Assembly: GCA_937890745.1 (NCBI GenBank)
Contig: CALADH010000023.1
Span: 1-64,000 of the forward strand
Reading direction: 5' to 3'
From: Scybalocola_A sp900557175
GTDB lineage: Bacteria > Bacillota > Clostridia > Lachnospirales > Lachnospiraceae
DNA length: 64,000 nt
Under the pieces are notes generated by a model. The model ran no database searches and was not told the DNA's origin. It saw nothing but the letters and a program-made list of their open reading frames with translations. This document shows positions 58,898-64,000 of this stretch, in pieces (positions within the stretch are counted from its first letter, which is position 1; every line of letters starts with the position of its first letter). Made by a program: the position numbers and the translations under genes.

Positions 58898-60106
58898 TTA
58901 CGCATTGAACATGACCTTTTCGCTGTTAAAGGCCGCGGCAACTGCACGCGCGAGCACAAACGTCAAAATCACTGTGCATGCCACATTCAGGCCAAAATTT
59001 ACCATTGTCAGTTCATTTGTAAATACCTGACCAATCGCAAGGGCGCTGCCGTATACCGGCACTAAAAACTCTGCCATCTCATGCTCGCCTGTCGTAAACA
59101 TTGTCATAAGGCCTGCAACGATAACGACAATATATACCGGCGACACATAACTTGAAGCCTCCTTGACAGACTTTGCAAGCACTGCCAAAAGACTTATAAG
59201 CGCTACGAAAAATGCTGCAAGCACAATCATAATCACGACAATCTGAACAATCTGAACCGGCGTCATCGACACTGATGCGCCCTCGCCCATCATATCGCCC
59301 ATCACGACCGGCATCGCGGCAACAAGCGCCACAATATAAATTGCCGCCGAAATCATAGACAGCGTTGTCAGCGCTAAAAGCTTGCCCATCATAATGGACA
59401 TACGGCTTGCCGGCGTCAGTAAAAGACTTGCCATTGTACCGCGTTCTTTTTCACCCGAAATCGCATCGACGCCAAGCGCCATTGTCCCTGAAAACAGTAA
59501 AATCACGATAATATACGGAAGGAACATACTTAATGCTTTTCCTGAAGCTTTCTGCTCGTCAACAATTGCAAAATCCGTATTTCCGGCATTCATTGTAAAT
59601 ACATTTAACACATCAAGACTTCCGCCGAGCCTTTCAGATAGCAGCTTATTATAGACAGTCTCATTCATAACCGCTTCAAATTCCTCCGAAGCTTTTTGCG
59701 AATATTCTTCCGCCGGATTATAATACATTGAAATATCCGGTGTCTTTCCTGCCGTTGTCTGTGCCATAAAATCTTTTGGAAAGCTGACATACAAGTCTGT
59801 CTGTCCATCACGAATTGCTGTTCTTAATTCATCATCCGGTATCATGCTTCCGTTTTCTGTCAGCTTTACATCATTATTGGCAATAAAATCAGAAAATTCT
59901 GCTTTGATTTCTTCCGGCAAATTGTTGATGACCGCCACACTTTGATGTGTCTCGATATCCTTGACCATATTTTCACCCATAACTGCCACAAGACCGTAAA
60001 TACCGATCATCAGCAGTACCGGCAAAATAAACACCGAGAAAATCATCTTCGGTTCTTTAAAAATCTTTTTCATCTCTTTGCAGTAAACTGCTTTTAAACC
60101 ATTCAT
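58898..60106 (-). CDS. natB: ABC-2 type permease, NatB-like
   Basis: 402 residues. TM1 (about 20-43) is followed by a large extracytoplasmic domain (about 50-185, containing MYYNPAEEYSQKASEEFEAVM). Five further helices follow in the C-terminal half, including AISGEKERGTMASLLLTPASR, the ABC-2 cytoplasmic signature. This is the shape of NatB, the membrane part of a sodium or drug exporter. Its gene overlaps that of the ATPase by 4 bp, and the pair ends at a strong terminator. Confidence 0.85.
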   Translation of the reverse strand: MNGLKAVYCKEMKKIFKEPKMIFSVFILPVLLMIGIYGLVAVMGENMVKDIETHQSVAVINNLPEEIKAEFSDFIANNDVKLTENGSMIPDDELRTAIRDGQTDLYVSFPKDFMAQTTAGKTPDISMYYNPAEEYSQKASEEFEAVMNETVYNKLLSERLGGSLDVLNVFTMNAGNTDFAIVDEQKASGKALSMFLPYIIVILLFSGTMALGVDAISGEKERGTMASLLLTPASRMSIMMGKLLALTTLSMISAAIYIVALVAAMPVVMGDMMGEGASVSMTPVQIVQIVVIMIVLAAFFVALISLLAVLAKSVKEASSYVSPVYIVVIVAGLMTMFTTGEHEMAEFLVPVYGSALAIGQVFTNELTMVNFGLNVACTVILTFVLARAVAAAFNSEKVMFNA

Positions 60107-60882
60107 CCGATGACCTCCCCGCTGTGCTTTTTATAATAATCGAAAAATGCTTCTTCAAGGTCTGCGCCGCCGGTTTCCTCAAGCAGCTCAGACAGTGTAC
60201 CGCAGGCGACAAGCCGTCCGTTAATAATCATTGCAATGCGGTCGCAAAGCTTTTGTGCCTCTGACATAATATGTGTGGAAATAATAATTGTCTTGCCCTC
60301 TGCTTTAAGCTTAATAAGATAATCAACGACAGCCTTTGCTGTAATAATATCAAGCCCCGTTGTCGGCTCGTCAAAAATAATAATCTCCGGATTATGGATC
60401 AGGCTGACAGCAATCGATACTTTCTGTTTCATACCTGAAGATAATTCTTCAATCTTCTTATCCTTAAATTCCGTAATGCCAAAATAATCAAAAAGCTCTC
60501 TTTTGCGCGCGGTAATTGTCTCCTCCGGCAAATTTCTCAGTCTGCCGAAAAATGAAAATAAATAATCTGCCGAAAATTGTGGATCCATCTTAATTTCATT
60601 GGTGAGAAATCCGATATTTCTGCGCACTTTTTCCGAATCACTGACCGTATCCGCGCCATTGATTGTAATATGCCCCTCTGACGGCTTTAAAAGCGTCGCC
60701 ATACACCTGAGTGTCGTCGTCTTTCCGGCACCATTTGTTCCGAGCAGACCGAAAATCTCACCATCATGAATCTCCAGTGATAAATCGTCCACCGCTTTTT
60801 TCGTTGTCTCTTTTGTCTTTAATTCCTTCTGCTGTTTCTTATTCAGTTTAAATATTTTTGATAAATGTTCAATCTGAATCAT
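60103..60882 (-). CDS. natA: ABC transporter ATPase, NatA-like
   Basis: 259 residues from the ATG at 60882 (GGGAGGCTTGCC upstream); an upstream in-frame extension to 60966 has no ribosome binding site. It has Walker A GLLGTNGAGKTTTLR, signature ELSSGMKQKVSIA, Walker B EIIIFDEPTTGLD and the H-loop TIIISTHIMSEA. A lysine-rich insert (about 12-28) after the first strand is characteristic of NatA-like ATPases. It energises the permease encoded directly downstream. Confidence 0.9.
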   Translation of the reverse strand: MIQIEHLSKIFKLNKKQQKELKTKETTKKAVDDLSLEIHDGEIFGLLGTNGAGKTTTLRCMATLLKPSEGHITINGADTVSDSEKVRRNIGFLTNEIKMDPQFSADYLFSFFGRLRNLPEETITARKRELFDYFGITEFKDKKIEELSSGMKQKVSIAVSLIHNPEIIIFDEPTTGLDIITAKAVVDYLIKLKAEGKTIIISTHIMSEAQKLCDRIAMIINGRLVACGTLSELLEETGGADLEEAFFDYYKKHSGEVIG

Positions 60883-61023
60883 GGCAAGCCTCCCTTCCGA
60901 GAGTCCTGAATTTACCGGACTTACCTCGTCCTTAGCACTCTCGTCCATCATATCATGGCACATCATATATTACAATTAATATCTTCGTTCTTTATGATTT
61001 CTTAAATATTTTTACAACTATTT

Positions 61024-61896
61024 TTATATGCAGATTGCCCTATAAATACGGTTGGCCAGCGCCGCAAACTGTGCCAGTGTCAGCGCCTCGCCACGGATTG
61101 TTAAAGACAGCCCCTCATCCGCAAGCGCCTGCTGAACAACCGCTTTATCCAGCTTTAACTCGGCTGAATTGCTCAGTGCATTGACAAGTGTTTTTCGCCG
61201 CTGATTAAAGGCCGCACGGATCATCTTAAACATAAGTGGCTCGTTATCCACAATGACCGGCGGTTTTTCATGTTTTGTCAACCGTATGACGGAAGAATCC
61301 ACATTCGGCCGGGGCATAAAACAATTGCATGGCACATTGGCAACAATATACGGCTCTGCATAATACTGGACAGCCAAAGACAGGGCGCCGTAATCCTTTG
61401 TTCCCGGTCCCACCTTCATTCTGTCGGCAACCTCCTTCTGCACCATGACAGTCAGATTCTCAAGAGGCACATGCTGCTCAAAAAGTCCCATAATAATCGG
61501 TGTTGTAATATAATATGGAAGATTTGCCACAACTTTAATCGGCTTTCCGCCGTTTCGCTCATTGACAAGCTTCTGAATATCCAGCTTTAAAATATCTTCG
61601 TTGATGACGGTCACATTGTCATATTCCGAAAGTGTATCCGCAAGAATCGGCAGAAGATTTTTGTCAATCTCAACGGCAATCACCTCTCTTGCCGCCTCAC
61701 ATAAATACTGTGTCATCGTTCCGATACCCGGACCAATCTCAAGCACCATATCATCTTTTGTCACTCCTGCGCCCGCAATAATCTTATGCAGCACATGGGC
61801 ATCAATTAAAAAATTCTGACCAAACTTCTTTTGAAAATTGAAATTGTATTTTTGAATGACTTCAATTGTTCTCTGTGGATTTGAAAGCTTTTCCAT
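61024..61896 (-). CDS. rsmA: 16S rRNA (adenine-1518/1519-N6)-dimethyltransferase
   Basis: 290 residues, complete RsmA/KsgA. The SAM-binding motif is VLEIGPGIGTMTQYL, the following acidic EIDKNLL, and the catalytic NLPYYITTPI. The start NFQKKFGQNFLID is diagnostic. The C-terminal domain (about 205-290) has FMPRPNVDSSVIRL and FNQRRKTLVNALS. It dimethylates two adenines in the 3' hairpin of 16S rRNA late in 30S assembly. A single gene here. Confidence 0.97.
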   Translation of the reverse strand: MEKLSNPQRTIEVIQKYNFNFQKKFGQNFLIDAHVLHKIIAGAGVTKDDMVLEIGPGIGTMTQYLCEAAREVIAVEIDKNLLPILADTLSEYDNVTVINEDILKLDIQKLVNERNGGKPIKVVANLPYYITTPIIMGLFEQHVPLENLTVMVQKEVADRMKVGPGTKDYGALSLAVQYYAEPYIVANVPCNCFMPRPNVDSSVIRLTKHEKPPVIVDNEPLMFKMIRAAFNQRRKTLVNALSNSAELKLDKAVVQQALADEGLSLTIRGEALTLAQFAALANRIYRAICI

Positions 61897-62117
61897 AAAT
61901 TTTCCTTTCTATATATATCGGCATCCGCCGCTGTGATAGTATTTTGTAACACTCATGCTATCATAATCCACAAAAACATTCAAGTTCTTTCAATATCCTT
62001 ACAAAGCTTGCTTTTTTCACCTAATCTGTTAAACTGATATTGATTGGCGCAGATGATGATGCTGTACTGTCCCGCCGATAAATCTATTTTATTTACAAAT
62101 GATGAGGAGGTTTATTT

Positions 62118-62774
62118 TTGTTTAAAAAGATTTCAAAATATTTATTTATGGCACTTATTTTTCTGTGTATTCCGGCTTTTTTAACCGGCTGTGCACGTTT
62201 TGACAAAACAGCTTATGTACAGGCGGCTCTTGATTCGATTTATAAAGGCGACCACCTGAAGTTTTCTGAAATTACAGGAACAGATATCTCGGAGCTTGAA
62301 AATAATTATATCAATGGTATTGACGCTGAGACTGCTTCCTTTCTCAATTATATCGGTATCGGCGATTACACAGATAAGGTCAGCCCCGAAGTAAAAAAAG
62401 AGATTTCTTATCTGCTCAGACAAATTTATAAGCACGCAAGTTACTCTGTCGGCGCTGAAAATAATGACGGACAAATTCCTGTAAAAATACTTCCGATATC
62501 TCTATATTCAGTTTCCGGCGATAAAATCACCGCCTATATGCAGGATTTCTTTGCAAAGAACGATAAAGGCGACTTTGCCAGTTTAAGCGATGAAGAATTT
62601 TACAGCCAGTATGTCAAAGGTATTTTAGATATTATTTCTGAATCCATGAATGCGATTGGCTATTCCAACGAAGTCACTATCAATGTTTCTATTGAACGCA
62701 ACGGCGCAGCCTACAGCATTTCCGAAGATTCTTTTGCTGAAATTGACCGCCATATTTTAGACTATACAATGTAA
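62118..62774 (+). CDS. Putative lipoprotein of unknown function
   Basis: 218 residues from a TTG start at 62118, with GAGGAGG seven bases upstream. A lipoprotein signal ends in PAFLTGC (Cys about residue 26). The mature part is mostly helical and acidic (VQAALDSIYKGDHLKFSEITGTD, SLSDEEFYSQYVKGILDIISESMNAIGY). It resembles the DUF5105-like lipoproteins of Clostridia in general look, but I cannot confirm the family. Single gene ended by the hairpin at 62824. Confidence 0.7.
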   Translation: MFKKISKYLFMALIFLCIPAFLTGCARFDKTAYVQAALDSIYKGDHLKFSEITGTDISELENNYINGIDAETASFLNYIGIGDYTDKVSPEVKKEISYLLRQIYKHASYSVGAENNDGQIPVKILPISLYSVSGDKITAYMQDFFAKNDKGDFASLSDEEFYSQYVKGILDIISESMNAIGYSNEVTINVSIERNGAAYSISEDSFAEIDRHILDYTM

Positions 62775-62823
62775 AGACAGCCTTATCCGGCGCCCTGAAA
62801 AATTTACGATTCTAAAAAAATTA

Positions 62824-62859
62824 CGGCACTGTAAAATTGCTTTTACAGTGCCGCTTTTT
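62824..62859. terminator. Terminator shared by the lipoprotein and kinase genes
   Basis: CGGCACTGTAAAA (62824-62836) pairs with TTTTACAGTGCCG (62841-62853), a perfect 13-bp stem with a 4-nt loop, then CTTTTT. The last T bases are part of the stop codon of the convergent kinase gene. Confidence 0.88.
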
Positions 62860-63817
62860 ATGCCGCCTTCATGCATATTTTAAATTTAAGCATGCCGTCC
62901 TCATAGGATGCAGAAATTTTCCCGCCCATCTGAATGACAAATTGCTGTACAATGGCAAGCCCAAGTCCTGTATTTTGACCGCTCCGCATACGGTCTGTCG
63001 TAAAAAAACGGTCAAACAGATGTGCAAGCTCATCATCACTGACAGGTTCTGTCTGATTGGCAATCTCCGTCACCATTGTGTCTTCCGAGGCATATATATG
63101 AATACTTAAAAAATCCCGTCCATGCTTTAATACATTTTGTATAAGATTTGCATAAACTCTCGACATCGCCTTTGCATCTGCAAGCGCCAAAAGTCTGCCG
63201 GATGCCATTGAAACATCCACCCGGAAATTTTTCTTTTCCAGTTCATCATATTCATCCGCCATAATCTGACTCATCAAAACGCTTAAATCAACCGCCTCCA
63301 TCTGAAACTTATACTCACTGCCTTCAAGCCGCGATAAATCATAAAACTGAGAAATAAGGTTTTTAAGCATCTCTGCTTTGCGCTCAATAATTTCCAAATA
63401 TTCCATGACATGTTTCTCATATTCGCCGGTGCCATCTTCCCGGTGCAGCGCATATGCGCCGCTGCAGGTTTCACCATGCGCTTCATATTCCCGCTTTATA
63501 AGCTGCACATAACCTAAAATACTCGTCAGCGGTGTCCTCAGATCATGGGATATGTTTGATACCTGATGTTTAAAGTCCGCATCCTTTCTTCGAAATTCTG
63601 CCTGTTTTTCCTGACATTGTTCAATATAATCATTCAGCGTCTTTAAAAGTGCCTCAAGCTCCTTATCCGGCGCCTTTAAAAGAACCCGGTGACGTCCGCC
63701 CGTCTCGCAGACTTCCTTAATATCCTCGTTTAAGCTGCGTATATGACGCCGCTGTCCGATATAAAGTACTGTCACCAAAACAGCCCATAAACACAAAATG
63801 ATACATATTCCAATCAT
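62858..63817 (-). CDS. Sensor histidine kinase, small-sensor type
   Basis: 319 residues from the ATG at 63817 (GGAGGTAGCT upstream); the ATG at 63829 lacks a site of its own. One N-terminal membrane helix (about 2-22) with almost no extracellular part is followed by HisKA (NISHDLRTPLTSILGYVQLIKRE, phospho-His near 91) and HATPase_c with N-box VYANLIQNVLKHG, F-box FDRFFTTDRM and G2 GQNTGLGLAIVQQ. The absence of an input domain suggests sensing through a partner, and the end of an ABC permease gene lies just upstream. Kinases of this kind often sense antimicrobial peptides through the transporter. Confidence 0.9.
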   Translation of the reverse strand: MIGICIILCLWAVLVTVLYIGQRRHIRSLNEDIKEVCETGGRHRVLLKAPDKELEALLKTLNDYIEQCQEKQAEFRRKDADFKHQVSNISHDLRTPLTSILGYVQLIKREYEAHGETCSGAYALHREDGTGEYEKHVMEYLEIIERKAEMLKNLISQFYDLSRLEGSEYKFQMEAVDLSVLMSQIMADEYDELEKKNFRVDVSMASGRLLALADAKAMSRVYANLIQNVLKHGRDFLSIHIYASEDTMVTEIANQTEPVSDDELAHLFDRFFTTDRMRSGQNTGLGLAIVQQFVIQMGGKISASYEDGMLKFKICMKAA

Positions 63818-63845
63818 AGCTACCTCCATATCCGCAGCCGAAGGT

Positions 63846-64000
63846 TTATTTTATTTCTTTTCTTCTGAAAAACAGCCATCCAAGCAATGCAAAAATGATA
63901 AAGAAACTCATACCGTTGATAAAGTAATCTCCGGCCAGTGTAGAAACCTGTGAAAAATCAGTAATCTCACGGAATTTATACAGCTGACGGATCGGAAATA
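63846..64000 (-). CDS. C-terminal end of an ABC permease-like membrane protein, N-terminus beyond window
   Basis: Only the last 51 codons are in the window. They encode a short loop (REITDFSQVSTLAGDYFING) and a single membrane helix (MSFFIIFALLGWLFFRRKEIK), typical of the end of ABC-2 type permeases. It lies 28 bp before the kinase start on the same strand, so a transporter and two-component cassette probably extends past the right edge. The family call is inference from a short fragment. Confidence 0.5.
   Translation of the reverse strand, partial: FPIRQLYKFREITDFSQVSTLAGDYFINGMSFFIIFALLGWLFFRRKEIK

Noticed and set aside
1..64000. CRISPR array, prophage or intact insertion sequence
   Set aside because: No regularly spaced repeats, integrase, transposase or phage structural genes seen; the only mobile-type trace is the nuclease remnant near 14.4 kb.

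Overview
The window looks like a chromosomal segment of a low-to-mid GC, spore-lineage Firmicute, most likely a gut Lachnospiraceae member. The case rests on strong AGGAGG-type ribosome binding sites, many TTG/GTG starts, the spmA-spmB spore maturation pair, a ClpC adaptor (MecA), the gdpP-rplI-dnaB order, an ECF vitamin transporter subunit and a fructoselysine (Amadori product) pathway. The species cannot be named from the sequence alone. Nearly everything is ordinary chromosome; I see no prophage, intact insertion sequence or CRISPR array.

Layout. 1-3.3 kb: a truncated exported protein, mecA, a small redox-disulfide protein, an 8Fe ferredoxin and a MerR regulator. 3.4-9.5 kb: a probable operon of response regulator, histidine kinase, lipase-like hydrolase and a degenerate relative of the kinase that has lost its phosphoacceptor domain. 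9.6-13.5 kb: gdpP-rplI-dnaB. 13.6-18.0 kb: a DJ-1 protein, a CapA-like lipoprotein next to a nuclease remnant, and pncB with an isochorismatase-like hydrolase. 18.1-21.6 kb: thiS-thiF-thiG-thiH-thiE behind a structured leader with no recognisable TPP riboswitch. 21.7-26.1 kb: a conserved hypothetical gene with a strong 5' hairpin, an M19 dipeptidase / sirtuin / TPR operon, a cyclophilin and two tiny membrane proteins. 26.1-28.1 kb: an AT-rich ABC exporter that looks foreign.

28-37.5 kb is a fructoselysine utilisation locus. It has a GntR regulator (frlR) divergent from a deglycase, a solute-binding protein, two permeases and a kinase, then a second deglycase with its own promoter and a tandem HAD phosphatase. 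Repeated TTGTATTAT motifs at both promoters look like a shared operator. No ATPase for this importer is encoded here.

37.5-39.9 kb: spmA-spmB, rsmI and tRNA-Leu(CAG). 40-46.2 kb: a self-contained beta-glucoside PTS unit (IIBCA, 6-phospho-beta-glucosidase, HPr, Enzyme I) behind an RpiR regulator that is frameshifted at an A7 run. 46.4-49 kb: a FemX-like aminoacyltransferase overlapping an ATP-grasp ligase, probably for cell-wall peptide modification. 49-52.7 kb: an acetyltransferase, a membrane phosphatase/nuclease-fold protein and a MATE pump whose promoter carries a tandem repeat. 52.8-52.95 kb: a candidate ~100-nt small RNA with a C9 tract. 53-55.7 kb: a GH13 glucosidase and a divergent AraC regulator. 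55.7-57.8 kb: a probable vitamin B6 uptake and kinase pair plus a radical SAM gene. 57.8-64 kb: a DMT transporter, a NatAB-type ABC exporter, rsmA, a lipoprotein, a second histidine kinase and the end of an ABC permease.
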